Shown: piece after piece, positions 1-8,001 of the stretch | Numbering within the stretch: position 1 is the first letter of the stretch | Layout of the letters: every line of letters starts with the position of its first letter | NCBI RefSeq assembly: GCF_002224285.1 | Contig: NZ_CP022436.1 | Span: forward strand, 4,999,553-5,063,552 | From: Arthrobacter sp. YN | GTDB taxonomy: Bacteria > Actinomycetota > Actinomycetes > Actinomycetales > Micrococcaceae | Length of the DNA: 64,000 bases | Reading direction: 5' to 3' | Notes under the pieces: generated by a model | The model's database searches: none | Told to the model about the DNA's origin: nothing | The model's input: only the letters and a program-made list of their open reading frames with translations | Made by a program: the position numbers and the translations under genes

Positions 1-738
1 AGCCAGCAGGGGCTCCACCCAAGCCTCGCACGTCTCCCGCGGCATCCGAAGGGTTGGTCCGCTGATGGTGACGGCACCCACCAGGCCGGCGGCTGAATCG
101 AAAACCGGCGCAGATAGCCCTGATGCGCCGTCTTCCCGCTCACCCACGGTGATGGCAAACCCGTCCGCGTGGGTCTTCTTGACGGCCGTTTCGAGCTCCT
201 CGGAACTGGTGATGGTGTAGTCCGTGATGGACTCCAACGGATCCCGCAGGACTGCTTCCATCAATTCCGGTGACCAGGCCAGGAGCACCCTGCCTGCCGA
301 GCCCGCGTGAAGCGGGACAATCTTGCCCAGGTGCATCTCCCGGCGGAGTGCGTGATGCGTATCTGCCAGGGCCACGCAGACCCGGTAGTGCTGCTCTGCC
401 TTGAAGAAGCACGCAGTCTCGCCGGTGGTATCCCGCAGGTTTTTGAGCAGCGGACTCAGGATGTCCACCACGTCCATACCGCGGGTTGCCGGCGCTGCCC
501 AGTAGGCCATCCGCATCCCGATGCGGTACGCATCGCCGTCCCGGTCCAGGAAGCCCTGCGACGTGAGGTTCGTGACCAGTCGCTGCACCGTTGACGTGGG
601 CAGGCCGGTCGATTCGCGGATGTCGACCAACTGCAGTACCGGCTTGGACAACGAGAAAGCATCCAGGATGGACGTGATCTTGCCCAGGACAAGCAGAGGG
701 TTGCCGTTGGCCTTCACGGAAGCATCGGATGCGGACAT
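1..738 (-). CDS. IclR-family transcriptional regulator (3' end cut by window edge)
   Basis: A 246-residue open frame starts at the ATG read from 738 and runs off the left edge, so its C-terminus is missing. The N-terminal part (about residues 15-80) has the IclR winged-helix pattern, with a recognition segment reading LPTSTVQRLV. It continues into the IclR effector-binding domain, with motifs such as MHLGKIVPLHAGSAGRVLLAW and, later, GLSAPVFDSAAGLVGAVTISGP. These regulators bind DNA as dimers or tetramers and respond to small metabolites, often carbon-source intermediates. It is divergent from the ABC ATPase gene starting at 797, with a 58-bp gap that probably holds both promoters. The ligand and target are unknown. 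Confidence 0.85.
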   Translation of the reverse strand, partial: MSASDASVKANGNPLLVLGKITSILDAFSLSKPVLQLVDIRESTGLPTSTVQRLVTNLTSQGFLDRDGDAYRIGMRMAYWAAPATRGMDVVDILSPLLKNLRDTTGETACFFKAEQHYRVCVALADTHHALRREMHLGKIVPLHAGSAGRVLLAWSPELMEAVLRDPLESITDYTITSSEELETAVKKTHADGFAITVGEREDGASGLSAPVFDSAAGLVGAVTISGPTLRMPRETCEAWVEPLLA

Positions 739-796
739 AAGACTCACGCTAAACGCTCCGGCAAGGTCGCGCCAATCCCGCCGGTAGGGTTGCAGC

Positions 797-1474
797 ATGG
801 GGACAGTTTTGGAGGCCGAAGGCTTGTTGGTTGGGTACGCCGGGGCTCCGGTGTGCGGGGAAGTTTCTGCATCCGTGGACGCGGGTGACGTCTTGGGAAT
901 CGTTGGTGTCAACGGCGCCGGGAAATCCACGGTAGCCCGCACTCTTGCGGGTCGGCAGGCGTCCTTGGCGGGTGACGTGAAAGTCCACGGCCTCCTCATC
1001 GACCCCGACGCCGTTCCCTTCCGCCGGCAAGTTTCCGCTGTGTTTGACGACGACCTCTTCTTCCCGTCCCTCACAGTTCGGGAACACCTCCTCCTCATCG
1101 CCCGCGGCCATTCATTGGAGAACCCCGAAGCGCGCGTTGAGGAAGAGCTGGATTTCTTCGGACTACTGGGCAGGTCGCACGCCATCCCTGACGCCCTCTC
1201 TTCCGGCCAGCGGCGCCGGCTGCTGCTGGCAGCAGGACTGATCCGCCCGTCGTCGCTCCTGATCCTTGATGAGCCGGAGCAACGGCTCGATCCGCGGATG
1301 CGGGTGGCGCTCGGTGAGCGCATCGCCACCCACGCCAAAGACGGTGGCGCAGTGGTTCTGGTAACCCATGATCCCCAGCTCCTGCTCGCTACCGCCTCCA
1401 CGTGCTTGGTTATCGACGAGGAAGTCCAGGAATTCGATCCGGAACAGGGGGCCTCGATCATTGCCGGCTCCTGA
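797..1474 (+). CDS. ABC transporter ATP-binding protein
   Basis: This 225-residue protein is a single nucleotide-binding domain. The Walker A motif is GVNGAGKST (near residue 37), the signature is LSSGQRRR rather than the canonical LSGGQ, Walker B is LLILDEPEQRLDP and the H-loop is VLVTHD. The Q-loop region reads FDDDLFFPSLT, with no obvious glutamine. It would power transport or membrane remodelling by the polytopic protein encoded immediately downstream, whose start codon lies 1 nt after this gene's stop. The substrate is unknown. The start was placed at the ATG at 797, although the ribosome site ahead of it is weak. Confidence 0.85.
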   Translation: MGTVLEAEGLLVGYAGAPVCGEVSASVDAGDVLGIVGVNGAGKSTVARTLAGRQASLAGDVKVHGLLIDPDAVPFRRQVSAVFDDDLFFPSLTVREHLLLIARGHSLENPEARVEEELDFFGLLGRSHAIPDALSSGQRRRLLLAAGLIRPSSLLILDEPEQRLDPRMRVALGERIATHAKDGGAVVLVTHDPQLLLATASTCLVIDEEVQEFDPEQGASIIAGS

Positions 1475-1475
1475 C

Positions 1476-3008
1476 ATGCTCACGCTTGAACCGTCCGGCC
1501 GGAACAGGGAGCTGGCTGCTGACATCGTCCGGTTTACCCGCAGGTCCGCCCGACGCTACAAACGCAGTCGGATCTCGTGGGGCGACCGGTTCGTCGATGC
1601 CTACAGTTGGGGCCTCGGTATCGGCGTTTCCCTGACCATTGCGGCCTCGTTCGTTCTCGCGCTGCGCAACGAAATCGCGGACCGCGCTTCCACCACCGGC
1701 AGCATCATTGGCGAGCAATGGCTGGTCCTGCCGGAACCCGTGTTGTGGACGTCCGTGACCTTCGCGGTCCTTCTGGTCATCAGCAACCTGGCACGCAAGC
1801 TCGGGCCCATGACATTGAATGGCGCGGAGAGCACCTGGTGGCTGACTCTGCCGGTGGATCGCCGCCCCATGGTCCTGCCGCCTTTCCTCGGCAAAGTCGC
1901 GCTCACCGCAGCTGGTTCAGCCATCATCTACCTTCCCTTCAGCATGGTGACCGCCATTGACCGCGCCCCCGTGGAACACGCTTTCGCTGCACTCACTTTC
2001 GGCTGCGTCGGCGCCATTGCATTGGTCCTGGCAGCCGTGCAACAGCTCGGTCTGCTGGGTCCCCGCCTGGGTAAAGCGATCTCGGCGGCGGCGCTTCTGG
2101 GGTGCTCGCTCCTTCCCGCACTGTCCTGGTCTCCGTGGCCAACAGCGCTGGCGGGCCTTGCCGCCGTCGGACTCTTGGCGCTGGTTGTGCCGCGGTCCGG
2201 ACGTGTACGGGGTGAAGAGCTGGTTCGCGGCGGAGCCGTGGCCCGTCATGCCGGGGCCTCGCTGTTCATGATGGACGCCAATGAGGTGCTTCGCGCCTTG
2301 AGCGGCGGCCGTCAAAGGGTCGACGGCGGCAGGGCGGCCCGCTTTTACGCCCGGCACACGCACGGCCCCCTGAGGGCGCTGATCCGCGCTGATGCAGTTG
2401 CCTTCCTCAGACTCAATCCCCCGCTGATGCCACCCATCCTGTGGCTTGCTGCCTGCGTCGCCATGCTGCTGGTGGAAGGTGGGCTGCCGGAGTTCGTGCA
2501 GCTGGCGGTCATCGTGATCGCGGGGTGCGCCACGGCTTCCGGGTTGGGGACCGTGGCCCGGAAGACCGCCCTGGTTCCTGAGCTCGATGCCGTGCTGCCA
2601 CTGCATCCGGCACTGGTCAGGACCAGCCGCACGCTCATGCCGTGCCTTGCCATGTCCTTGTGGATGGCGGTGCTGAGTGGGCTGTTGGTTCTCCTCGGCG
2701 CCGCGGATCCGTGGTTGGTGCTGGTCGGTGCCCTCGCTGGCGTGGGCATGGGCGCGGGAACTCTCCGCGCGGCCACCAGAACGCCGCCGGATTGGACCGC
2801 TCCGCCGGTTGAGACTCCGTTCGGTCCTGTTCCCCGTGCGCAGCTGGGCTCCCTGCTGCGCGGGCTGGACGTGACCATTCTGGCGACCATCCCGCTGCTC
2901 GTGGCACTCTATCTGGGGTACGTCCCATCCACCGTCCTGATGGTGCAGGCCGTGTTCAGTGCAGGGATTTTCCTGGTGGTGGTGCTGTCCAGGCCCAAGC
3001 GCACGTGA
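1476..3008 (+). CDS. polytopic membrane protein, partner of the ABC ATPase (DUF6297-like)
   Basis: A 510-residue membrane protein begins at the ATG at 1476; an upstream start inside the ATPase gene is possible but unlikely. A basic cytoplasmic N-terminus (about 45 residues) is followed by roughly ten hydrophobic segments in two blocks, separated by a charged stretch near residues 250-315. The tight coupling to the upstream ATPase indicates the membrane half of a two-gene ABC exporter-like system. The architecture resembles actinobacterial proteins grouped as DUF6297; that family name is from memory and was not searched. No substrate-specific motif is visible. Confidence 0.7.
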   Translation: MLTLEPSGRNRELAADIVRFTRRSARRYKRSRISWGDRFVDAYSWGLGIGVSLTIAASFVLALRNEIADRASTTGSIIGEQWLVLPEPVLWTSVTFAVLLVISNLARKLGPMTLNGAESTWWLTLPVDRRPMVLPPFLGKVALTAAGSAIIYLPFSMVTAIDRAPVEHAFAALTFGCVGAIALVLAAVQQLGLLGPRLGKAISAAALLGCSLLPALSWSPWPTALAGLAAVGLLALVVPRSGRVRGEELVRGGAVARHAGASLFMMDANEVLRALSGGRQRVDGGRAARFYARHTHGPLRALIRADAVAFLRLNPPLMPPILWLAACVAMLLVEGGLPEFVQLAVIVIAGCATASGLGTVARKTALVPELDAVLPLHPALVRTSRTLMPCLAMSLWMAVLSGLLVLLGAADPWLVLVGALAGVGMGAGTLRAATRTPPDWTAPPVETPFGPVPRAQLGSLLRGLDVTILATIPLLVALYLGYVPSTVLMVQAVFSAGIFLVVVLSRPKRT

Positions 3009-3023
3009 CAGCGGGGGCAGCCT

Positions 3024-3875
3024 TTAGAGCAACACCGTTCCTTCGATGCACGTGGCCGACGCTCCACCCACCCAAATCTCGCCGTCCTCCGCTGTGACGT
3101 GGACCCTTCCCGCCCTGCCCAGCACGGTGCCCTGGGCTGCAATGTACTCCTGAGGCGCGCGGCCGCTGCCGATCAGCCACTGGGCCGCGCCGGCGTTGAA
3201 ACTACCCGTGACCGGGTCTTCCACCATGGCGTCGCCCGGAATAAACGTACGGACTTCAAAGTCGACGCCGGCACCCGGCTGATGCGGTCCGATCACTCCG
3301 ACCTTGAGGTCGCCCATGGCAGCGAAATCCGGTTCGATGGCAAGGACCTGTTCCGCGGAACCGAGGAGCACGCCGATCCATGTGGGCCCGTTGACCAGCC
3401 AGGAGGCGTCCAGCACATCTTCCTCTGGAAGTCGCAGGGCTGCGGCGAGCTGGGTCCTGATACTGTCATCAACCGGGCCAAAGCGCGTCAGCGGCGGTGC
3501 GGCGAAAGCCAACCGCCCGGCGTCGTGCTTCACCCTTACCAAACCGGCGCCGCACTCCTGGACCAGGACGCCGTCAGCCTTGGGCACTCCCCCGGCTTGA
3601 AGCCAGGTATGCGCCGAACCCAGCGTCGGATGCCCCGCGAAGGGGAACTCCTCGCTGCCCGTGAAGATCCGCACCTTGTAATCCGCCATGGGGTCCGTGG
3701 GAGGCAGGAGGAACGTGGTCTCGGAAAGGTTGGTCCAATTGGCGAAATGCTGCATGGTGCCCGTGCTGAGGCCTTCGGCATCGACCACCACGGCAAGCGG
3801 GTTGCCTCGGTAAGGCTGGTCGGAGAAGACGTCCACCTGGTAGAACGGGCGGCTGCGCAGGGCTTCTGAAGTCAC
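3024..3875 (-). CDS. PhzF-family isomerase-like protein
   Basis: This 283-residue protein matches the PhzF/diaminopimelate-epimerase fold. It has an N-terminal FYQVDVFSDQPYRGNPLAVV, then NLSETTF, where the Glu is the position used as catalytic acid/base in PhzF, then FTGSEEFPFAGHPTLGSAHTW and a C-terminal EDPVTGSFNAGAAQWL. PhzF of phenazine producers isomerises trans-2,3-dihydro-3-hydroxyanthranilate. No phenazine genes are present here, so this is one of the many PhzF-like proteins with unknown substrate. It is convergent with the ABC membrane gene (15-nt gap). The start is a GTG with a weak ribosome site. Confidence 0.88.
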   Translation of the reverse strand: MTSEALRSRPFYQVDVFSDQPYRGNPLAVVVDAEGLSTGTMQHFANWTNLSETTFLLPPTDPMADYKVRIFTGSEEFPFAGHPTLGSAHTWLQAGGVPKADGVLVQECGAGLVRVKHDAGRLAFAAPPLTRFGPVDDSIRTQLAAALRLPEEDVLDASWLVNGPTWIGVLLGSAEQVLAIEPDFAAMGDLKVGVIGPHQPGAGVDFEVRTFIPGDAMVEDPVTGSFNAGAAQWLIGSGRAPQEYIAAQGTVLGRAGRVHVTAEDGEIWVGGASATCIEGTVLL

Positions 3876-3946
3876 CGCTGCAGGCTATCACCGGTTGCTG
3901 ACCGGTTTTGCTGACGCACCCGCCCAGCGTCTGCGAAACTACCCCT

Positions 3947-4369
3947 ATGGCAGAGAACAAGACCCAGCCCACGGACGTGTCCGTGGAAGAATTCCTGGCC
4001 GCCGTGGAGCACCCAACACGGCGTGCGGACGGTTTCGAGCTGCTGGAGATGATGCGTGACATCACCGGCAAGGAAGCCGTCATGTGGGGGCCGTCGATCG
4101 TTGGATTCGGCAGCTATCACTACAAGTACGACAGCGGCCGCGAAGGTGACGCCGCCGCCGTCGGATTTTCACCGCGCAAGAGCAGCCTGGTGCTCTACGG
4201 CCTCACCGAAGGTCCCGACGCAGACCGGCTGCTCCCGGAACTCGGAAAGCACAAGACCAGTGCCGCGTGCCTGTATGTGAACAAACTGGACGACGTGGAC
4301 CGGGACACCCTGGCCGAGATGATCCGCACCGGGTACAAGCACGTGATGGAGGAGTTCCACACGCCCTGA
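3947..4369 (+). CDS. DUF1801 domain protein
   Basis: The 140-residue soluble protein contains the DUF1801 (YdhG-like) pattern: an N-terminal helix region with VEEFLAAVEHPTRRADGFELL, a MWGPSIVGFGSYHYKY core, FSPRKSSLVLYGL, and the C-terminal KLDDVDRDTLAEMI segment. The fold is small alpha/beta and the biochemical role is not established. The ATG at 3947 was chosen because the conserved region begins just after it. It is transcribed divergently from the PhzF-like gene and convergent with the rplI operon; the terminator at 4380-4421 separates them. Confidence 0.85.
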   Translation: MAENKTQPTDVSVEEFLAAVEHPTRRADGFELLEMMRDITGKEAVMWGPSIVGFGSYHYKYDSGREGDAAAVGFSPRKSSLVLYGLTEGPDADRLLPELGKHKTSAACLYVNKLDDVDRDTLAEMIRTGYKHVMEEFHTP

Positions 4370-4379
4370 TTCATCCCGC

Positions 4380-4421
4380 AAAAAAAGGCCCCCACCACCG
4401 GAATCCGGTAGCGGGGGCCTT
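4380..4421 (-). terminator. terminator of the rpsF-ssb-rpsR-rplI operon
   Basis: AAGGCCCCC (4385-4393) pairs with GGGGGCCTT (4413-4421); the loop contains a smaller CCGG/CCGG pairing. The run of A at 4380-4386 becomes a U-tract on the minus-strand transcript, just past the rplI stop. Confidence 0.85.
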
Positions 4422-4436
4422 AGATGGAGTCAGAGA

Positions 4437-4889
4437 CTACTTTGCTGCAACGACCTCGAGGTCGATGACAGCGGAAACGTCCTCGTGCAGGCGAACGTTG
4501 GCCGTGTACGAACCGACAGACTTGATGTGGTTCGGCAGTTCAACGTTGCGCTTGTCGATGGCGCCGAGGCCAGCGGCCTCAACAGCAGCAGCGACATCAG
4601 CAGGCTTGACGGTGCCGAAGAGACGACCGGACTCGCCGGCCTTCACCTCGAGCTTGACCTTCTTGGAGGACAGAGCCTGGGCCTGTGCCTGTGCAGCTTC
4701 AACAGAAGCGTGCGCACGAGCGGCGCGGGCAGCCTTGATGGACTCAACCTGCTTCTCGCCACCCTTGGACCAGGTCAGAGCGAAGCCGCGGGGCAGCAGG
4801 AAGTTACGTGCGTAACCGTCCTTAACCTCCACAACGTCGCCAGCAGCACCGAGACCGGTTACTTCGTGGGTCAGAATGAGCTTTGCCAT
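4437..4889 (-). CDS. rplI: 50S ribosomal protein L9 (bL9)
   Basis: The 150-residue protein has the L9 N-terminal domain ([31 protein letters not shown] style; the [13 protein letters not shown] part is diagnostic), a long charged central helix and the C-terminal domain with [13 protein letters not shown]. It binds 23S rRNA and influences frame maintenance and ribosome spacing. It is the last gene of the rpsF-ssb-rpsR-rplI operon, 18 bp after rpsR, and is followed by a strong terminator. Confidence 0.97.
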   Translation of the reverse strand: MAKLILTHEVTGLGAAGDVVEVKDGYARNFLLPRGFALTWSKGGEKQVESIKAARAARAHASVEAAQAQAQALSSKKVKLEVKAGESGRLFGTVKPADVAAAVEAAGLGAIDKRNVELPNHIKSVGSYTANVRLHEDVSAVIDLEVVAAK

Positions 4890-4907
4890 GTTAGTTAATC
4901 CCTTCCC

Positions 4908-5147
4908 TTAGCCGCGGCCAGCGCCGGAGTAAGGCAGCAGAGCAACTTCGCGGGCGTTCTTGATTGCCTGGGCGATCTTGCGCTGTTCCTGAACGGTAAC
5001 GCCAGTAACGCGACGAGCGCGGATCTTTCCGCGGTCGGAGATGAACTTGCGCAGCAGTGCTACGTCCTTGTAGTCGATGACGGTGATGTCAGCGGCCTTC
5101 AAGGGGTTGGACTTTGGTTTGGGCTTACGGAGTTCAGCCTTAGCCAT
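4908..5147 (-). CDS. rpsR: 30S ribosomal protein S18 (bS18)
   Basis: At 79 residues this is a normal-length S18, with the conserved [20 protein letters not shown] core and the [23 protein letters not shown] helix. It forms a heterodimer with S6 on the 30S platform. Its ribosome site (GGAG, 7 nt before the ATG) lies in a possible 5-bp hairpin; see the regulatory entry at 5154-5192. It has no zinc-binding cysteine motif, so it is the Cys-free form. Confidence 0.97.
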   Translation of the reverse strand: MAKAELRKPKPKSNPLKAADITVIDYKDVALLRKFISDRGKIRARRVTGVTVQEQRKIAQAIKNAREVALLPYSGAGRG

Positions 5148-5153
5148 CGTGGA

Positions 5154-5192
5154 GCTCCTTTTCTATGGAGCCCGTGGATATTGATCCACGGG
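5154..5192 (-). promoter_or_regulatory. stacked hairpins over the rpsR ribosome site
   Basis: On the mRNA, a perfect 9-bp stem CCCGTGGAT/ATCCACGGG with loop CAAT (5192-5171) is followed at once by GCTCC, an 8-nt A-rich loop and GGAGC (5154-5158). The last element contains the rpsR Shine-Dalgarno sequence. This could limit S18 translation or mark a processing point between ssb and rpsR. The pairing is seen in the sequence; the regulatory role is inferred. Confidence 0.45.
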
Positions 5193-5275
5193 ATGGTGGT
5201 GTTCGACGGCGGTTGTCACCAAGGTGCCTCGCGGCAGTCCGGGTAAGCGTCCGGCGTCGGACGTTTATGTTTTGT

Positions 5276-5863
5276 TTAGAAGGGAGGTTCGGAATCCGGG
5301 CCGTTGCCCCAGCCGCCACCGCCAGCATTGCTGACACCGGGCGTAGCCCAAGGGTCATCCTGCTGCTGTGCGGGCTGGTTGCCGCCCCAGGTTCCACCGG
5401 AGTTGCCGCCGCCCTGGTTTCCACCAGGAGCGCCACCTCCAAAGCCACCGGAATTACCGGCGTTGCCGCCACCGAAGCCGCCCTGCCCACCGCCGGAGCG
5501 CTGGGTACGGTTGACCTTGGCGTTTGCGTAACGCAGGCTGGGGCCGATTTCGTCGACCTCAAGCTCGATTACGGTGCGCTTTTCGCCTTCTTTTGTTTCG
5601 TAGGAACGGCTCTTCAAACGGCCGGAAACGATGACGCGCATGCCCTTGGTGAGGGACTCGGCCACGTTCTCGGCTGCTTCGCGCCATACAGATGCGCGGA
5701 GGAACAGGGTTTCCCCGTCCTTCCACTCATTGGACTGGCGGTCAAAGGTCCGGGGAGTAGAAGCGATGGTGAAGTTCGCTACTGCTGAGCCAGACGGGGT
5801 GAACCGCAGCTCGGGGTCATTGGTGAGATTACCGATGACCGTAATAGTGGTTTCGCCTGCCAT
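5276..5863 (-). CDS. ssb: single-stranded DNA-binding protein
   Basis: The 195-residue SSB has an N-terminal OB-fold (residues 1-112) with [19 protein letters not shown] and the [19 protein letters not shown] segment. It then has a Gly/Gln/Asn-rich flexible linker and the acidic tip DSEPPF, which recruits partner proteins to replication forks. It acts as a tetramer on single-stranded DNA. The position between rpsF and rpsR is the classic arrangement. The Gly-rich linker is typical of actinobacterial SSB. Confidence 0.97.
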   Translation of the reverse strand: MAGETTITVIGNLTNDPELRFTPSGSAVANFTIASTPRTFDRQSNEWKDGETLFLRASVWREAAENVAESLTKGMRVIVSGRLKSRSYETKEGEKRTVIELEVDEIGPSLRYANAKVNRTQRSGGGQGGFGGGNAGNSGGFGGGAPGGNQGGGNSGGTWGGNQPAQQQDDPWATPGVSNAGGGGWGNGPDSEPPF

Positions 5864-5913
5864 CTACTGCCTCCTTGTTCGTTCCTGCGGGATAAAGATC
5901 TGGAAGGGGCTGA

Positions 5914-6219
5914 TTACTCAGCAACGACCTTCTGGTCTTCAGGACGGATGATCTTGGTGCGCATGATCGTCTCGTTAAGAGACAGCTGGCGATCAAGTTC
6001 CTTGGCGGTAGCCGGTGCTGCGGTGAAGTTCACCACGGCGTAGATACCTTCGGACTTCTTCTTGATGTCGTACGCCAGACGGCGACGGCCCCAGATGTCA
6101 ACCTTTTCGATGGTTCCACCATCGGTGGTGATGACATTGAGGAACTTCTGAAGCGACGACTCTACGGTACGCTCTTCGACCTCGGGGTCGATGATTACCA
6201 TCAATTCGTAAGGACGCAT
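5914..6219 (-). CDS. rpsF: 30S ribosomal protein S6 (bS6)
   Basis: The 101-residue S6 starts [13 protein letters not shown] and includes the conserved [22 protein letters not shown] segment. The ATG at 6219 is preferred over an in-frame GTG 12 nt upstream, because the strong AGGAGGT ribosome site overlaps that GTG and sits about 10 nt before the ATG. S6 pairs with S18 on the 30S subunit. It is the first gene of the operon, and its leader carries a foldable structure (6230-6274). Confidence 0.97.
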   Translation of the reverse strand: MRPYELMVIIDPEVEERTVESSLQKFLNVITTDGGTIEKVDIWGRRRLAYDIKKKSEGIYAVVNFTAAPATAKELDRQLSLNETIMRTKIIRPEDQKVVAE

Positions 6220-6229
6220 ATGTGAACCC

Positions 6230-6274
6230 ACCTCCTTTGGGCTAAGCGGTTACGGTATTTCCGTAACAGGAGGT
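6230..6274 (-). promoter_or_regulatory. rpsF leader: anti-Shine-Dalgarno plus hairpin
   Basis: Read on the mRNA, ACCTCCT (6274-6268) is perfectly complementary to the ribosome site AGGAGGT (6236-6230). Between them lies a perfect 7-bp hairpin GTTACGG/CCGTAAC with loop AAATA (6267-6249), directly abutting the anti-SD. A CCG lies in the 3' arm. S6:S18 is known to bind rpsF leaders through a CCG-containing structure in several phyla; assignment to that class is inference. Confidence 0.6.
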
Positions 6275-6451
6275 TCATTTGCGATGCCGTGTACCCGCTC
6301 CCCCGCCGAAGACTCGGAAGGAGGGCGCAACACAGACTTCAATATCTTAGTGCATCTCCTGCACCCAAAGCTATTCGAGGGGGTCCGCAGCCGGAACCGG
6401 GCAGTTGGCGTATGTGGATAACCCGGGCATCCAGCAGGTAATACTGGAGCA

Positions 6452-6790
6452 ATGACTGTCCTGAAGTCCATCATTCTCTTCGTCCTGGCCGCCGTTGCAG
6501 AGATCGGCGGCGCCTGGCTGATCTGGCAGGCCGTCCGTGAGGGCAAAGCCTGGTGGTGGGCCGGCCTCGGCATCGTGGCGCTGGGCATCTACGGCTTCTT
6601 CGCGGCGTTTCAGCCCGACGCGCACTTCGGCAGGGTTCTGGCGGCCTACGGGGGCGTATTCATTGCCGGCTCGCTGGCCTGGGGAATGCTGGTGGACGGC
6701 TTCCGCCCGGACCACTGGGACGTGGTCGGGGCGGCGATCTGCATTGTGGGCGTCGGCGTCATCATGTTCGCACCCCGCCCGGGCGCGTAG
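6452..6790 (+). CDS. YnfA-family (UPF0060) small membrane protein
   Basis: A 112-residue protein with four transmembrane helices has the YnfA-type motifs [10 protein letters not shown] in helix 1, [31 protein letters not shown] across helices 2-3, and [18 protein letters not shown] at the C-terminus. The family is related to small multidrug resistance exporters, but the physiological substrate is unsettled. It stands alone, with a strong hairpin terminator 35 bp after the stop. Confidence 0.9.
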   Translation: MTVLKSIILFVLAAVAEIGGAWLIWQAVREGKAWWWAGLGIVALGIYGFFAAFQPDAHFGRVLAAYGGVFIAGSLAWGMLVDGFRPDHWDVVGAAICIVGVGVIMFAPRPGA

Positions 6791-6824
6791 GCCAGCACAC
6801 GACAGCCCGGGCCCAAACACGACA

Positions 6825-6858
6825 AAACCCCCGGAAGGTCACCTTCCGGGGGTTTCTT
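6825..6858. terminator. bidirectional terminator between ynfA-like gene and tRNA-Leu
   Basis: A 14-bp perfect stem pairs AAACCCCCGGAAGG (6825-6838) with CCTTCCGGGGGTTT (6842-6855), with a three-base loop (TCA) and T-rich sequence after it. It ends the rightward transcript and also lies just past the 3' end of the minus-strand tRNA. Confidence 0.9.
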
Positions 6859-6860
6859 TG

Positions 6861-6943
6861 TGCGCGGAGGGGGACTTGAACCCCCACCCCCTTTCGAGGA
6901 CTAGCACCTCAAGCTAGCGCGTCTGCCATTCCGCCACCCGCGC
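6861..6943 (-). tRNA. tRNA-Leu (anticodon GAG)
   Basis: The 83-nt minus-strand sequence folds into a class II tRNA. The acceptor GCGCGGG pairs with TCCGCGC followed by discriminator A. The D-arm contains TGGC, the anticodon stem CTAGC/GCTAG encloses loop TTGAGGT (anticodon GAG), there is a long variable arm, and the T-arm contains GTTCAAGTC. The 3' CCA is not encoded, so it must be added by the CCA enzyme (a candidate is at 45194-46663). It decodes CUC/CUU. Confidence 0.95.
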
Positions 6944-7063
6944 AAGGTGATCAGGAGAAACAATGTTTCGTTTTTCTCCTCGACAGCGACAAAGACAGTA
7001 ACACGAACAGAGCCGATCCGTGGATTCCTGAGGTCTTGAGGGAGCCTCGTTAGGGTGGTGGCC

Positions 7064-7228
7064 ATGGATGCCACACCCCTTAGCGCTCTACTCCTGACCG
7101 TCGTCTTCGCCGCGATCGGACTCTACGCCCTGTACTTCGTGATCCGCTCGGGCGTCCGCGACGGCATCCTCCAGGCCGACAAGAAGCGCAGCGAGCAGGC
7201 GGACCCGTCCCGCCCAACCGGCTTTTGA
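7064..7228 (+). CDS. 54-residue single-span membrane protein
   Basis: An ATG at 7064 opens a 54-codon frame with a hydrophobic stretch at about residues 6-29 (SALLLTVVFAAIGLYALYFV) followed by a charged tail rich in Lys, Arg, Glu and Asp. This is the plan of a small inner-membrane protein with a cytoplasmic tail. It ends 26 bp before the DUF1345 gene on the same strand, so the two may be co-transcribed. No family is recognised. The ribosome site is poor (GGTGGTGGCC), so expression is not certain. Confidence 0.5.
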   Translation: MDATPLSALLLTVVFAAIGLYALYFVIRSGVRDGILQADKKRSEQADPSRPTGF

Positions 7229-7254
7229 GCTCCCCCACTGGTTAGGGTGGGCAC

Positions 7255-7914
7255 ATGGACAACGTCAGGGTGAGGCGGAGCCGGCTGCGCTTTGTGGTCA
7301 TGGTCCTGGCCGGCACAGCGGCCTTCGTCGCTACCGGCATCTCAGGCAGTTGGGTGGATGCGCCTGCGGTCGGCTGGGCCGTGGCCGCCCTGGTCTACGT
7401 TGCCTGGGTGTGGCTGGTGATCGCGCGGCTCGATCCTGCCGAAACGCGGCATCATGCAACATCCGAGGACCCATCGCGGGGAGTCACCGACCTGCTGATA
7501 CTCGTGGCCAACCTGGCCAGCCTTGCTGCTGTGGCCGCCGTGATCGTCAACTCCCACACGGAAGGAACCGGTTCCCGCCTGTCCTCTGCGGCACTCGCCC
7601 TGGGGTGCGTGGGGATGTCCTGGATGCTGGTCCAAACGCTCTTCACGCTGCGGTACGCCGAGCTCTATTACAGCCAGGACGCCCACGCCGGCGGTGAAGT
7701 GGGCGGCATCAGCTTCAACCAGGACCGGCCGCCGCAGTACACGGACTTCGCCTATCTGGCCACGAGCCTTGGCATGACGTACCAGGTATCCGACACCAAC
7801 CTCGGCAACCACTCGATCCGGCTGGAAGCGCTGAAGCACAGCCTGCTGTCCTACTTGTTTGGAACCGTGATCCTTGCCGTCACCATCAATCTCGTCATCG
7901 GCCTGGCCCAGTAG
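7255..7914 (+). CDS. DUF1345 family membrane protein
   Basis: This 219-residue protein has about five transmembrane helices and the DUF1345 hallmarks SWMLVQTLFTLRYAELYY, then DRPPQYTDFAYLATSLGMTYQVSDT, which is the most conserved part of the family. The molecular function is not known. It follows the 54-residue membrane protein by 26 bp. Confidence 0.9.
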   Translation: MDNVRVRRSRLRFVVMVLAGTAAFVATGISGSWVDAPAVGWAVAALVYVAWVWLVIARLDPAETRHHATSEDPSRGVTDLLILVANLASLAAVAAVIVNSHTEGTGSRLSSAALALGCVGMSWMLVQTLFTLRYAELYYSQDAHAGGEVGGISFNQDRPPQYTDFAYLATSLGMTYQVSDTNLGNHSIRLEALKHSLLSYLFGTVILAVTINLVIGLAQ

Positions 7915-7948
7915 CGAAGGGGCCTACGGCGGTGACCTGAAAGCGAAA

Positions 7949-7987
7949 CGGGGCAGCCGTCGTCGAACGTTGACCCTGGCTGCCCCG
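7949..7987. terminator. hairpin between convergent genes
   Basis: CGGGGCAGCC (7949-7958) pairs perfectly with GGCTGCCCCG (7978-7987) around a 19-nt loop, between the DUF1345 gene and the convergent permease. There is no clear U-tract, so efficiency is uncertain. Confidence 0.6.
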
Positions 7988-8001
7988 CTGCTGAAAGACG
8001 C

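Noticed and set aside
3024..3875. Phenazine biosynthesis cluster
   Set aside because: Only the PhzF-like gene is present; no other phz genes nearby.
6413..6421. Single perfect DnaA box (TTATCCACA on the minus strand)
   Set aside because: Isolated, with no neighbouring boxes; one such 9-mer by chance is unremarkable.
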